From Stichopus chloronotus (lineage: Eukaryota > Echinodermata > Holothuroidea > Aspidochirotida > Stichopodidae), in NCBI GenBank assembly GCA_021234535.1, contig CM037830.1:17601116-17665115 (forward strand): a stretch of DNA of 64,000 bases, written 5' to 3'. Of the stretch, positions 1-29,795 are shown one piece after another; the stretch's first letter is position 1, and the number at the start of each line of letters is the position of its first letter. A program made the translations under genes and the position numbers. The notes beneath the pieces were generated by a model. The model was given only the letters and a program-made list of their open reading frames with translations, was not told where the DNA came from and did not search any database.

Positions 1-1750
1 AATTTACTAAGGCTTCTAATGAAGTTGGCTCACACAAGCTGACAAAGAAAACCGATGATTTGAGGGGAGAATTTCCCAAATTCTATTGACTATAGGGCTA
101 CAATTTGATCAGTATGACCCAACCAAAATGTTACTACAGTACTTTGTTTTTTCTTTGCCAATTATTGGTTTTGCCAATTCTCCCTATATCTAGTCTTTTT
201 GACATAAACTACAACTGAAATAATTCATAAGGCATAATAAATATGCCATAGTTTTGCTGAGATATTTTGATTGCATTTACTATGCTGGTTTTTCAATATA
301 TTGGCAATCTTTCTGTCAGAAAATGAAAATCAGTTTGATATTTTGTGTTTATTCTTATGACCGTGGGTTGATGATAAGATCACAAGATGTGTGATCATAA
401 CTGGCAAAAAATCGGTGATTTGTTACTACAATATTGCCTTTCTCTTGACAAAAATACCTTGTGATGAGAAAATCAGGGTAATAACGTACCACTCTAAATC
501 ATAACATCTGTTACTTTCTGAAGAAATATGGTGTGGGGTGGTTATCCCAGTGGTGTTACCATGTAATGGTACATATCAACAGTGCCAGGTGGAGAATGGG
601 TTTCAGCGGTATGCATGGGTATCGTGGGTGACCTGTGACCCCAGATATGAAAATCATTCGTGGATAGAAGTGCACTGTTGGTATCACAACATATTTTAAA
701 ATTCAAACAACCTTATTGCATAAACAGAGTCCTTTTCATTGGCACGGCATTGCATTCAAGTGGTTACTGCCATAATGACATGCTGTAAGAATGCTAAGAC
801 ATGCTATGACATGCTATAATATGGTCTATTACTGTATTTCGCATATGGGTACGTTGGCATGATGTATTAACAGGAAACTGTCGAAAAGGACCGTATGTTG
901 ATGATATCTGAATACGAATATGTACTGCTCATTTAATAACATATCATGTACAAAAATAGGTCATGTGGACGGATAGGGATTTGGCATACATTCCACTGCT
1001 GATGCCATGGGTGGGGGAGGAGTGGCAGTATGTTAACTATGAGCCTGTATTAATCATGGTGACAATGTGAGTATTGCTCTCAACTTAGAATGTTTACTAA
1101 GTACTGACACAATAACAGCGTAAGGCATGTTCCACAGTCTTTTTGGTCTAGAATTTTTTCTAGCCTGCATTCCCTGACATCTTGCTTTTCTTTTGTTTTT
1201 GTGTACTTTCCTATTTAAAAAGAAAAATGGAAAATGGATGCCATAAATTCAAGTGAGTTGCAGTGATCTGCTGCATGCGCTGATCGCTTTATTGACTTTT
1301 TATAAAAAAAAATGTGTAAATAAGGAAAAGAACTATTCAAGAAACAATGGACATAATATGAACATGTGAAATTTGGGGGTATTTTGTCGATTACATTGAT
1401 ATCAATTTAAAATGCAAACCGTGAGAACACTGGATTCAATGCACTATCAATATCACTATTTAAATGAATGGATTTTTTGTTCGTATGAAAACATCATTTA
1501 ACTGAGATCATACCTTTGCGAAAATCCCCATTCCCCGACTTGCGAATCATTCAGTAAACATAATAATAATGATAGTAGCAGTTAATAATAGGAAACCGTC
1601 GTTGTTTGTCTGAATGTTGGGCTAAATTTTTGGTTACTCTAATCCCAAACGAGTTGCTAATTTAATATTCTTCAGTAAGCATTTACACTATCTCAGAAAT
1701 GTTGCTGGAAGTTTTTGTTTCTATGGAAACCACCAGCTCCAGTATGTATC

Positions 1751-2024
1751 TTAAAGGGGCTCAATTGAGTTGTTATCAATGACGATTGTGGAGATTTTGA
1801 AGGGTATATACACATGACAATACTTATAATTAGCATAATGTGTCAAGTTTCACATCCCATAGTTATAAAAACTGTCAAAATTAAATCGTCTATTACTCAC
1901 TCATTAATGTTCTACTCGGTATGCGACACATAGTTTGACCATTTGTCATGAGTATGTGAAGGTAACTTGACAGGTTTAGGAAAATTTAGCGAATTTCACA
2001 AAACAACTCAATGAGCCTCTTTAA
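1751..2024. mobile_element. TTAA-flanked MITE, family 2, copy 1
   Basis: The element is bounded by TTAA at 1751-1754 and 2021-2024. Terminal inverted repeats are AGGGGCTCAATTGAGTTGTT on the left and AACAACTCAATGAGCCTCT on the right, imperfect but clear. The body is 266 bp with no coding capacity. TTAA target duplication is the hallmark of piggyBac-type transposition, so this is probably a non-autonomous piggyBac-like MITE. Confidence 0.75.
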
Positions 2025-2475
2025 ATATAATTCGGGCCTTGACGGATAGTTGTTTTTTTTTTTTCTCGACTGTTATTTGTAACCACACAGGTGTGGATGA
2101 AACCTGTGTCTTGAATATTACTGCATGTCGGGTTACTACCAACTCAACAATTTCAGACTCAATTTGTCATTTTTTCGGAAGTTCTGGTCATATGCGACCT
2201 TGGATGCGTATATGCAAATAGCGACCACTTTACGTTTATGTATTTTTAATTGTTAATCATCTCAAGGCTTCAAAAGTAAATGCTTAATAAAAACAACTGA
2301 AATATTTCCATTTTTTCCTTCTTACCACCAGCATGTGGGCAGCGTATGTTCCTTTTTTATTGTGTACAACTATGTTAAAGCAGAAATCCTGAATTTTGTG
2401 TACTCCCGTATGCTCTACGATGTAGTACCCAAAGGGAAAAGTTTTTATTTCAATGGGCGATTGGTGGTCAAACAA

Positions 2476-2679
2476 GCCCATATCCAGGGGGTTCAGGGGT
2501 TTGGACAATCCCCCCCCCCCCCACAAGATCTGGAGTTCCGCTCAGCCTATGATAGTAGGCCTACGTTAGCAACATATACAATGAGTTTCAATTTGTCGGT
2601 CATAGTTGTCGGGTAAAATGTTCCACTTGTGGTTAAATCGACCCCCCCCCCCCTCCCACTGAAAAAGCTGGATACGGGC
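2476..2679. mobile_element. Short inverted-repeat element with poly-C tracts
   Basis: Ends GCCCATATCCAG (2476-2487) and CTGGATACGGGC (2668-2679) are inverted repeats with one mismatch. The ~200-bp interior contains GGGGGTTCAGGGGTTTGGAC followed by C homopolymers. It is a small non-coding MITE or fold-back element; the family is not named from sequence alone. Confidence 0.5.
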
Positions 2680-5188
2680 CTGTCAAATGTTCTCTCCATT
2701 GAGAACTGAGCCAACTACCTGCCATCTACTCCTCAAGTCAACTCCTTGTGACACATCTACATTAATTGATTTGACGCACTAAGGAGAGATGTAGTCAGAA
2801 TTTTATGACGTTCTCTCCCCCCCCCCCCACCCCACTCCACTTTAGGAGAGTGCTAAACATTGCACCAAAATAACGTACTGTTGCTATTTTTACAAACATT
2901 AAAGGAGATGGAAAGTCAGGACTTTTGACAAAATGTTAAATGAGAGACTAACAGTTGGTGAACACCATGTAAATATGTCGTTTAGTTTCCAAGATATTGC
3001 AATTTGAATGTGCATAACAGGGTAATCAGGAAGCTGCCATTTTGAGATTGTGATGACATCACCTGACCACGTGTGATTGAAAAGCTTTTGTTTTTCTTTA
3101 CATTTCATTGTCAATATATTTTAACAGTTGTGCATGATTAAAATCAGAGTATTAATGTTTTGATTATTGCATGATACACCTTAGCAATTCAACAGAAATG
3201 TGTACAAGTGTGTGCGGATTTACAGAAATTATAAGTGGAGAAAACAAAGACAGACATTAAAATTCTTGCTGTCAGTGTTTATGTGACATCATCATTCGAC
3301 TTAGTGAGGTTGGCTCACATTCAACGTAGCAAAAATGGCAGCACCCTTCTCTGAAATTCTATAGTGTCTAACTTGGATAGGAAACAATATGTCTGAATGA
3401 AACTTTTTGTCAAACACTTCTGCTTCATTTTGATAAATTTTGACAAGTATGTTGCCAGGGTTTCCTTTTCCTTTAATTCATATTGTACGTTATTAACCCT
3501 AAACATGACCTGATAGTGATGTTGTGATCATTTCTAAAGATTTTTTGGAAGATAATTCCCTGCAGCCCCGGAGTCAAGGGGGGAAGGAAGTCCCTAAAAA
3601 TGTTTTTCGTCCCCCGAGACCTTTGAAAGTGTAAAATATGGTCAACTCTCAGTTAAATGTGCTAATTGGTTTAATCCCCCTCCCCCCGCTCTAGTTTGGC
3701 CCCATGTAGGGATCGGACTTGGCTAAGACCTGAATCCCCTTTCTTCTCCCGTAGTGGGGAATGATTCCTGACATCGATACACGGAAGGTAGGTGGCAATG
3801 GTATCAAATTGAACTTAGATGCTCGTTTGTATTAATAACTTTTTTTTTGTAACTGTGGATTCACAAAAAGCCTCGTTTCTTTATATTTTGCTTTCAGAGG
3901 TTTAAAACTAACCAAGCACCTTTTTTTCCTCTAAGTACATGACACTACGCTTGCACGAAGGACCCCCTCCCCGTACCCCTTCCGTAAGCATCGTTCATCG
4001 TATTATCTTCTCACTGCTTCCCGAAATGTTTCTACCCTGCGTTGCGAGTCATGTATTTGATTTCCGCACAAACCTCGAATGACATCTCCCGGGGGTTAGA
4101 CAAGGCTGATAACACTAATGTAAAATGTATGGTAGGCTCTTGATACAACATGAACACCATTCAGTGGTGTCTGCTTGCCGATCGCAATGTGGTTTAGTTG
4201 GATAATAGAGCAGCTGGCTTGGCACATCACAGAAATTAAAACTGGGACGTGGGTGGCCCTCCAAAATGAGGATGCATCCATATATTTCTGTTTAATTTGC
4301 TGGGACCCCTGTTAATATTGACTACTTCTAACGGGCAAACTTGGGACGCACCCGATACTCTGACACCATGAATTCTCCTCACTTGGTATTTTTATTCAAA
4401 CTGTAAACAACAAACAAACAAACAGACTGCGGAAGTGACTCGAGAGAAAAAATGTATTTTAATCAGGACGATTTTTTTACTGTATCATCTATTGGCATGA
4501 AATCGGCAGACCCATCAGCCGTTTCGACTGAACACAGTAAAAATGTGCAAAGCAACACCAGCCGAAGAGTGCTATTGAATATGTAAATACGATGACGTCA
4601 TATGACGCCATGTCAATTTAACCTTGACAAACCTCTTTTTTGGGTGGATATGTCATCACTTCATCAAATCAAATTGTATCTACTTCTCTCTCTCCCAGTC
4701 CTACTCTAAATGTCCCCTTTAGCCGCACCCTCTGAAGTTCCTCCATACTCAAATTTATTTTTTGACAAATCCTTACCCAAATTTGGATCTATGTTCCCTG
4801 ACGCCATTTCTTCCTTATTTTTTTTTTTGTTTTTTGGCGAATTCTGTGATCATAAAACTCTTACATTAATACTGCTCGTCTTTACTGTACAATGTTATCA
4901 ATATATACAGATGTCACTTATATAGCACCATTATACCATCATCACGATGTGGTATATGAGTAACATATCATCGTTAATCTGCCTGGCGATGATCGTCGGT
5001 CCAATTTTACACCACCGTCCTCGACCACCATTTGCTCGAAATTTGGGACTCGATAGAGAATTCTAAATTCGCTAGATAGACAACTGTCAACTGTCGATAC
5101 TTATCAGCATACCTTTTATAATTTCGATAATGGACTCTGCGTTCAAACTCCCTTCCTGGCCTAATGACTTCAAAGTTTGTCGTTCAAT

Positions 5189-5351
5189 TCAGTATAACAT
5201 GTCCTTGAAAGACTGAACAATGATTGTCGGTAAACCGTCTTCCGGAATTTTCATGACCGTGACCACTTTTAGCATTTCTGCTATTTTCTTTCCGCTAGTA
5301 TACCTTCCTTCTCTTATTACTTCGTCGAAGCTACATTTGATCGTCTCCGAG
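5189..5351 (-). pseudogene. Coding-like segment, possible terminal exon or decayed gene fragment
   Basis: On the minus strand a strong acceptor (ACTTTTTTCTCAG| before 5351) opens a frame reading SETIKCSFDEVIREGRYTSG, KKIAEMLKVVTVMKIPEDGL and PTIIVQSFKDMLY to a TGA at 5189-5191. The same frame continues past the stop for a further ~35 charged residues (IERQTLKSLGQEGSLNAESI...). Amino-acid composition looks protein-like, but I recognise no family. It could be a last exon of an unseen minus-strand gene, an alternative Poxn end, or a decayed coding fragment. Confidence 0.25.
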
Positions 5352-6656
5352 CTGAGAAAAAAGTCTACGACGTTTTCAAAATATGAGACAGCACATGAAT
5401 GGCATCACTTCGCCCGTCACATCCTCTGTATGCAATTTTGTCACAGACAGTTAGGGAATGACCACAAAATGGTGCAAATATACATCGGGACTTGCAAACC
5501 TACACAATCCTTCTCCCGTGTTTAACAGATGTACATAAAACGCGAGGGTTTCGTCCCACTGCCGTTGGCTTTTGAAATAAAGTAAGTGATGACGTCATTC
5601 AGTAAGGACCAACACGATCTAGTTTGACTGACACAACATTAACTGAATACCAATGACGTAATGTGTCACGACGTCACTGTATTTGACCCTTTGGATGGAA
5701 AAGCTGAATCTACACTCTAACATAACAACAAGAACTGATCGAAGAAAGCTTCAAGTTCAACACGACGGATCAGATCAGTACTCCATGAAACACCCCCTTC
5801 CAAATCCTTCTTCCCCACCCTCCATCCCCACCCCACCCCAAAAAATAACACTTCGAATACAATCTTGAGGGAAGGTATCAGACATAAAACTGGCCAAACG
5901 AAGTTTACAAGAAAACAAGTAATAGCACCAATTTCGAACTAAATTTACATATTTTTTTGCTTCAAAAAAGGACGTTTACGTCTATACTAAAGGGGTGCAT
6001 AAGAGGCCACAAAGAAATGGTAATCGTATAGCCAACACTTAAAACATCAACTGTTGTCACTTGTTGTTTGAATAGACCGATCAAAAGTGACTAAAAGTGG
6101 CTCATAAAGATATAGAAAAGCATAAATAAAACCAGAGAACAATGTAACTCTTACTGTAACTTTGTGCAAAAAAAACCCCTCTCAAACTGATAACTTACTT
6201 CTGTTTTCGCGTTTAATCAAATACGTGGTTTGAAAGTAGAATTCTCACTACGTTAAATCGACATTTACAAAGATTGTTTGACCGGCTATTTTTGTTGTAT
6301 AGCATTATTATGTCTCAATGGGTTCTAACAGTAACGCGTTGATGGGTAGGACATTATTATCATTAGTGAGTGCCAGAGAGGAGAAAAAAGTAAAACGTTA
6401 GTGCATAATGATATTAAATGAAACGGTTTTTGGCTTCGGTGTTCACTAAGAAAAATCACACAGCGGCATGTGTTAATTTTAAAAAAAAAACCGAATCTGT
6501 AAAATAAACTGATATTCTTTGAGGGTTTATGTCGGCTTATTTCGATATTTTTTTCTTTTCTTCCAAGAGCGACAGAGTCGTGGCAATGTACACTTTGAAA
6601 CATCATCGGTGATACTGATGAAGAGTAAAAGATAAAATATGAGACAAATCCAGCGA

Positions 6657-7034
6657 TTAAAGCAGCAAATTGAGTTGATATCGGTAAGTAAGTGTGGGAT
6701 TTGAAGGGTACATAAAAAATGCTTATCATCAGCATTATAAATCAAATCTCACATCGAAGAGTTAAAAAAACTGTCAAAATTGTTGAATCTTTGATCCGGG
6801 CTTGCACTGGCTGTGTGTATATGAAGTAGTTTGTTAATGTGAAGCGTCACGAATTCCCCCCCCCCCCAAAAAAAAAAAATAAATAAATTGAATAGTTAAT
6901 TATTCACTCACTAATGGTCAGTTGCATACGACAGATGGAGAGACTCTTATTTTGACCAAATTTGTGATGAAAACTTGACAGTTTTTAAAATACTGAGCGA
7001 ATTTCGTGAAGCAACTGAAGTTGCCCCCCTTTAA
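6657..7034. mobile_element. TTAA-flanked MITE, family 2, copy 2
   Basis: TTAA at 6657-6660 and 7031-7034. Left end AGCAGCAAATTGAGTTGATA, right end AAGCAACTGAAGTTGCCCCC. The interior shares blocks with copy 1 (AAGGGTA-ATA..., ACTGTCAAAATT, ATTCACTCACTAATG, AACTTGACAG). An extra ~100 bp including a C-then-A homopolymer sits near 6785-6890, making this copy longer (370 bp). Confidence 0.7.
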
Positions 7035-8592
7035 GAGCTGTGACGAAACTCACACGGTAGAAGTTAGATTCCCAACGGGGAAGATTGCATGACTAGCGTC
7101 AGAAATGCTTAAATCGACACTTGCTACTTTTCTTTTATTAGTTTATTTCCGTTATCTCTATCTCTCTGCACCTATCTCTTCCTCTTTCAGAGCCTATACA
7201 AAAAAAGAAAACCTTACAATTCGATTGTCCGGATTACGATAAGAACCTTCATGAATCCGGGGATTTGCACAAAAGAACATTAATGTGAGGAAAGGTTCAA
7301 AACTGCATGCAAAAGGGCACTAAAATTGTGACTGATGCCTATTTGCGTGTAGTGTACTGCTGTACCAACGTAAAGGCTGCTCCAAAACATGAAATGCTCA
7401 TTAGGTGAATGAATGACAATTGTTTTCAAACGTAGTGGATGGTACACCCTCCTTCGCAATTAATCGATTTTCAATGCCCCACGTTATCAAAACACAAGAA
7501 CCAACCTCAGCTACATCCAGCTGACGATATACTCCAGAGAATCGCAATGAAAGAGTAAAATAGATAATTAAATATAAGTAAGAAAAGAAAATTTCAGATC
7601 ACGAAAATATTAAATGAATGCAACAGTCGTGGGATGTTGTGACATATACACGAACCTAAGAACAAAATGCTTTATCTGGCTTGAAAAATGTGTATTTTAG
7701 ATTTCCGGATGAAAAGAAATACTTCTTTGGACAACAACACTCGGCAGAGGAATTGCACAAGAGCAACTAAGATTGTACAAAAACTGCAAAAGGGTCACTA
7801 AAAATGAAAGGGTCACTTAAATGAACTCATGTCCTCTTCGTGTCCAGAGCTTAGCACGCATTGCTACATTCGTTCATGGAAACCGCTTGGGAGAGGCAAC
7901 GGACATCCCTTGGTGTAGCATGTTAGGTAGAAAGTTTGAATAACGATTGAATGTTGTTCATTTTAGGTAATTTTGAAGCGGTTCAAATTATTGATTCTTT
8001 GAGAATTAAAAAGACTGTTCACAGTTTACATACTTGTTCTCTTTTTATGCCGACAAAAGCTTTTGTTTTTTTTTTCTTTTACAGGCAGCGACGGACCTGG
8101 AATAAGGCTCTAAACACAACCCGCACACTGATTCGGCAATATTGGCATGAACCTCAACAAAACGGTTGAGTCAAAGTCACAGTCGATGATACAAAATGGA
8201 ATGATAACGAAGGTTTGGGATCCATTTAAGGTTTGAGGGACGGGATGGAATCAAGAAACTGGTTCTGGACATCTTGTTCAAAAATACAAAATATTACAAC
8301 GGTAAGACAACTCGTGTCTCCTTTGATTTATAAATGAAGGTAGTAGACTATTCACAGAACAGAAAGAAGAAAAACGCGACAGACTCCAAATTGCAGCTCG
8401 TTATCTCTCTTTTTGGGAAAATAAATATTTGGCAAGTATTCGGTTTTTGATAAACATAATTGTAACATGTCTTGTAACTACGTCGCCATGTTTGTTGTGG
8501 TGTATAAAACATAATTTACATAACTGAAGCAAGAAGCGTGACGCATGAACAAAATATGAACCATATCAAGAACGACGGGGTGGGTCTCGTTG

Positions 8593-24649
<16,057 letters not shown>

Positions 24650-27204
24650 CTAGCTATTTGTGTAAAGAAGAATGAAGAGTAGGTTACTAAGAGAGAAGGG
24701 AAATGACTCAGAGAATTGGGAGGGGCAGGACTAAAAGAAGGTATAGGGGTTTGTCGGATAATTTTTTTCTTTCACGAAAAGAATTATTCCCCTTCCATGA
24801 AAATACAAGGAAGAAACACAAATATGATGAGAATGTAAATGTGATGAGAATCGGAAAGAAATGATCACAAAGGCAGGTAGGTTCAAGCGAATTTTAGAAT
24901 GAAACATATGCCGCCTTGAAATTTGAATTCATGCTCTTTACGTACCGTCAAAGGAAAAGAGAGTTAAGTCACATTTGATTCGATATTCGGGTATAAATTC
25001 TTTTCAACCAGATGAAATTCACAAAGCCTAACTCCACAATTCCGGAGTGACCTTGTGAAAGTAAAGGTAATAAAAATTAGCATGTCATTCGATCCTTTGT
25101 GGGTTAACTTTGGTGGATTTCGACGGATACCACTGGAAAAAATGATTTTGTTCTTTCAGAAAAAGAGAAAAAAAGGTCATGCTACGTATACTGCAAGTGA
25201 TTGTATCCGTCTTTCTTTTAGAAGGATTTAGAAGTGAATTGGCAGTCTTCGGTGATACAGCTCTTACTCATACCCAAGAGTCCTCTTGTATATGCCGATA
25301 TAAATTCTGGATTGTGGACAGACGGCATCCACTTCTACCAAGAAATGGGGGGGGCGACAATGTCTAATGACTGGGGGTGGGCACATGTCCCGGGACGAAT
25401 GGGAAAAAATAGATTTTTCAAAAAAGTTTAACATTGTTTCTAAATCAAGGTTATAGATTTGCAACATCCAGGGTTACGGTCACGTTGCCCATTGTGGATA
25501 ACTGGCCTGTTCATTCTTCATATTTCTGTAATCTTATGTCAGAATTGCAAAAACCAAAAAAAAAGGTAAAAAATGGCTAGTCATTTTTGAATTAGGGGTG
25601 CGGCCCATTTCCAGGACGCTGATCCGTCCATTTGGCATGACCCAAATTCGTCCTGGGAAAAAAAAATACTCGCATGGGCAGGACTATCTTAGGAGAGTGC
25701 AACCGAGAGTGGTGCGTACGATATATACCTTAAGTCCGTTGGTCGAAAAAAACCTTTAAGATCACCGAAAATGTCCGAGCCCAGTTTTCCCGCCTATTCA
25801 ACGCCTCACCTATAATAGTCCCATGGTCAAGCTCAAGCTTGCATGTCACAAGGTTGCCCTTGTCTTTAAATTTAATCCAAGGGCAGCCATTCTGTCAAAT
25901 GTATCTATTTTCCTTTTCATTTTAAATCCATATCACATTTTTTGGAAATAGATCTGTTTTTCAATGACATCTCAATTCTTTTAGGGATCGAAATTTGATA
26001 TCTTTCTTTGTCTTGCATTGTCACCTTACAAATTTAACCTTCCTAATTACTTTATAGTTGAATATGTTCAATTTTGCATTTTTTACTGCTTATTTGAGTG
26101 TACAAAATTTTAAGACTTTATTTTATTGTTGTTATCGTGTTTCAACATTCCGTTTTCGACCAGGATTTCTTGTCCAGAGTCACCACAAAAGCGGGGGGGG
26201 GGGGGGTTGTATTATAAATAAACACGTACTAATAAAAAAAAAAGCACAAATCAGTGGTTCAAGAGATGCCTGTATGTATTCATTAATTGTATGGAGCTGG
26301 TTAACGATTTGCTGAAGGGTATGACGCCGTTGACGAACGTAACAATGCCCAACAGGGTTTCCCTGGTTACTCAACCATGGTGCAGCGTGTACATGGTTTT
26401 TATTTGAGAAAATAAAGTGAATGGAAGAATTATTGATTAGTCGATCGACAGGGTTTGCAGCCCTCTTTGTTTGAGGGGTCGAGGGCCGCATTCCTATTGT
26501 CAAATAGGTCTTTGTGTGCGGGATTACTTGGCAGTGCCAAACACCCTAAATACCGCTCAAACGCTTTGTTCTTCTACCTATTACTTATAACTGTATATTC
26601 GTAGCTTATACTGTTTAAAGGCTCTGGAAATATACTCCGTGTGAACTGTGGCCCATTAAGAGAGGGCCACGACCCCGAGGGGATCTCTAGTCGAATGGGG
26701 GTGGGGGGTCCTGGTGAGTGTGTGTGATTATGAAAACTGGCGGAAGGGTTAACGGACAAAGCAATGAGAGGAATCTACGCTACGCCCTATCCCCCCACCT
26801 CCCACACCCTACAAGGGAGTTTAAACTGAGAAGAAAATAAACACCAAAACATGTTATGACATAGGCCTACCGTAACGGTAAAATGCTGTGTGGTGAATAT
26901 GCCATTGTGATGGCATTTGACAGTGTACAATCCGCGTATCACTCAATTACACACGCATGTTGTACTAATATTATGTCACTAAATGAAAGGTATATGAAGA
27001 TTATGAAGAAAGAACAAAGTAAAAACATTACGTTGGGATATATTATACTGTGATTGCCAGCTGTCTTATACCGTATGTTAGGATAGATCCAGGCTTCACC
27101 ATCTATTGCAAGTCATATCTCCTTATAGCTTTCTCATCACTCAGTCCACAAACCATTCGGCAAGGCTGGCAGCTACTTTCTAAAGAATAAATTACCTGGC
27201 GTTT

Positions 27205-27540
27205 CTTTTGCAGTAAAAAAATCACACTTTTAAAACTGATATTTGTAGAAACAGTATATGACACATTATTCAAAATAAGGAAGAATGGTGGTCTTCTTTA
27301 CCAGAAATCAGTTTCTCTTCTAGACAGAAATTCAGATATTTGTTGGTGAGGAATAATTTGTTCACCCAAACTTTAAAAGTTCAAATGAAGCATTCTCCTT
27401 CATTCAACTGTATGCAATGATGTTTGGAGAACATGAAGCTCTTAGTAATGATGTTTATTTGTGACAGTGAATGGTTTAACAATGCTTCCAGCTATTTTCT
27501 TCGTATGCTATGTTGATCACATTGTAAATGCCCTATTTCC
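27205..27540 (+). repeat. Old dispersed repeat, copy 1
   Basis: Diverged from, but collinear with, 36165-36500: ATTATTCAAAATAAGGAAGA, TTTACCAGAAATCAGTTTCTC, then TTTATTTGTGACAGTGAATG and TAGTAATGAT-like blocks. Non-coding. Confidence 0.5.
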
Positions 27541-29267
27541 CTTCAAGCGCTATAAACTAAAAAAAAAAAAAACCTCACATTATTCATTATTCTTGATACA
27601 TGACCACATACTGTAGGCGGGCCTAAATATTTTTATCAAAAAAAAAAATGGTTTGCTGAGCACCAACTGACCGTGGCGCTCCGCTTAAGCTTCCAATAAT
27701 TCTCCGTATCCCAGCTTTCTCTAAGCTCATCCCCCACCCCTTCTACCCCTCTTCTTTTCGATATACCTTCATCCGCGCCTGGTAGGGCACATTATGCAAC
27801 ACCTCCGAATATACGTTGCTTAACTGTAAAGGACGTGTTAAACACAAAACAGCTTGCGTCTTTCTTTCGTCATTCTGACGTCACGGGAAGGATCAGGCAA
27901 TACAGCCGGGCAGCAAAATAATAATGAAATACCATATAATAAAACAGTTTTGTTAAAACCGTGGTAAAATACTGCTTGCTCAGTATAACAGAAATTTCAG
28001 TTTCATCCCGTGCGTGGTTAAATCAGCTTCGTAGCAATTTGCGTTCGCAGTCAGGTTAGGAACAGATTTGTACTTAGCGCGATAAGAGACTCTTCAACTT
28101 AAGCAAACATCACATTACGTATTAAATTTTGTGGCATTGTTGCCTTGCAGTAATTTTACGAAAGGTGGGAGTTAAGTGTTTTGAATGTATTCATTATCTA
28201 ATTATTGCAATTCGCCTTGTATTTTTTTTTTGTCTCGCTGTCTTCAAAATTTAGATCTCATGAAAGTAAGCCTGGAATTGAAGCGCAAAAGTCACAAAAG
28301 AATTTGAAAGAATTAGTGCAACCACATTGAATCCCCGGAAAACCCGAGTTTCTAACCCATCTGAACCTTGGGAGACTCGAAAATCGAAGAGTGACCTCAA
28401 GCTGCAAGGAACACCACCGTCAAGCAATTTTGAGTTCTCTTTGAGTTTTTGCCCTATTTCTACCATTTCAATTTGCGAGCATATTTTTTCTTTTGCAAGA
28501 ATTGTTATTTTTCTCACCGAGGACATAGAATATATGTTCCATGTGTGCTTTGCCCAAAACATGTTTTTTTTATTTCTGAATTCCGGAGAAATGACTCATG
28601 TGTGACTATTTTGTTTTCATTGAAATGTTGGATTCTCTAAATTACATTATACTGAATTTTCCTTAACCACTGACCTGCTAGGTTGATCAGCATCCTTAAA
28701 CATTAACTTTCACGATTTTGGCGGTCGTTTTTCTCTTTAGGTCTCGTGTGTTAGTAAACCAGAGGCGCACTTCCCTCATTCAAATTATTCATTAGCAAGA
28801 GGTGCAACAGGTCTGTACACCCACAGTTTAGTGCGGTACGTCTAGGAACACCCACATGTGCATGTGTCGTACTACTAAGTGTAATTTAAATTAGATGAAT
28901 TCACTATTTTGACTGCAAATCACCTTCTCTGAGCACATTTTCTGTCAAATCCTCAGGACAGCCATTCAGTTGAGCTACCCTCTTCTAACCCTCCCGAGGC
29001 AATACGGCTAGCTACGTCACTGGAACTCACTGGAAGTGGAACCAACGGGTGAACACGCATATGACTGCGGCATATGGTACAAAATGAATTTTGACCAGCG
29101 ACAAAAATAAATACCCTTTAAATTCAAGCACAAGTTTTCGACTGTAGGTTTCAGTTAACAGTTATTTTTTAAGCTAGTTTATTCCCAAAATCTATAAAAA
29201 AAAACACACATAGTCAAATTGTCAAAAAACAATCAAATTCTTAAAAATCAAGATACATGCATCTAGG

Positions 29268-29795
29268 AAAGAGCTGGTTTCATTCAGAAGTTAAAGTTGC
29301 AGAGTGAAACCCCTAATGATGATCCGTTAGAGTTGTGTTTATAACTTTAACCGTTTTTGAGATACGGCTTTTAAAACTTCGATGAAAATGCAAAAAACAG
29401 ATGACGTGGGGTGTTGCACAGCGTCAATGTTTCTTTTGTTAGGCCTACATATTGTCTACCAGTTACTTGTAATTACTGCATGGTTTCACGTCGATAAGTG
29501 AAATTGATATTTTTCCCAAATAAATCCCTCAGGGTGTAAACAAATTCTCACTTGTCCTTAAAATAAAGGTTATGTAAACAAAGGATAACGTAGGGCATAT
29601 TGCATGAGTCCCTCCCTCGATGTCATAAATTTGCATATTTGGCCTACGTTACCTATGACGAAATTTCCAAACAGAAATTTGCAAAGTGGTCAATGTTTGA
29701 TGGATTATGATGCAGTATGTGGCTATTTTCGATGTTTCAATGATTAATTCAGTCAATATTCCAAAATGTGTTTTTCATGTCACATGTGCATCAAG
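29268..29795 (+). repeat. Dispersed repeat pair, copy 2
   Basis: The second, similarly sized copy of the repeat at 23955-24500 (GGTTTCATTCAGAAG, GATGACGTGGGGTGTTGCA, GATAAGTGAAATTGA, AAAGTGGTCAATGTTTGATG, CAATATTCCAAAATGTGTTT). No terminal inverted repeats were evident. Confidence 0.7.

Larger units (their letters stand above)
1..8592. other. 3' flank of Poxn, no gene recognised
   Basis: I find no supportable gene apart from one coding-like patch (5189-5351, minus). The segment holds two copies of a TTAA-flanked MITE (1751-2024, 6657-7034) and an inverted-repeat element (2476-2679). It also has several C homopolymers (about 2511-2522, 2642-2653, 2816-2828, 6857-6867) and two TGACGTCA palindromes (4593, 5590). 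The Poxn 3' UTR must occupy its right end. Confidence 0.5.
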
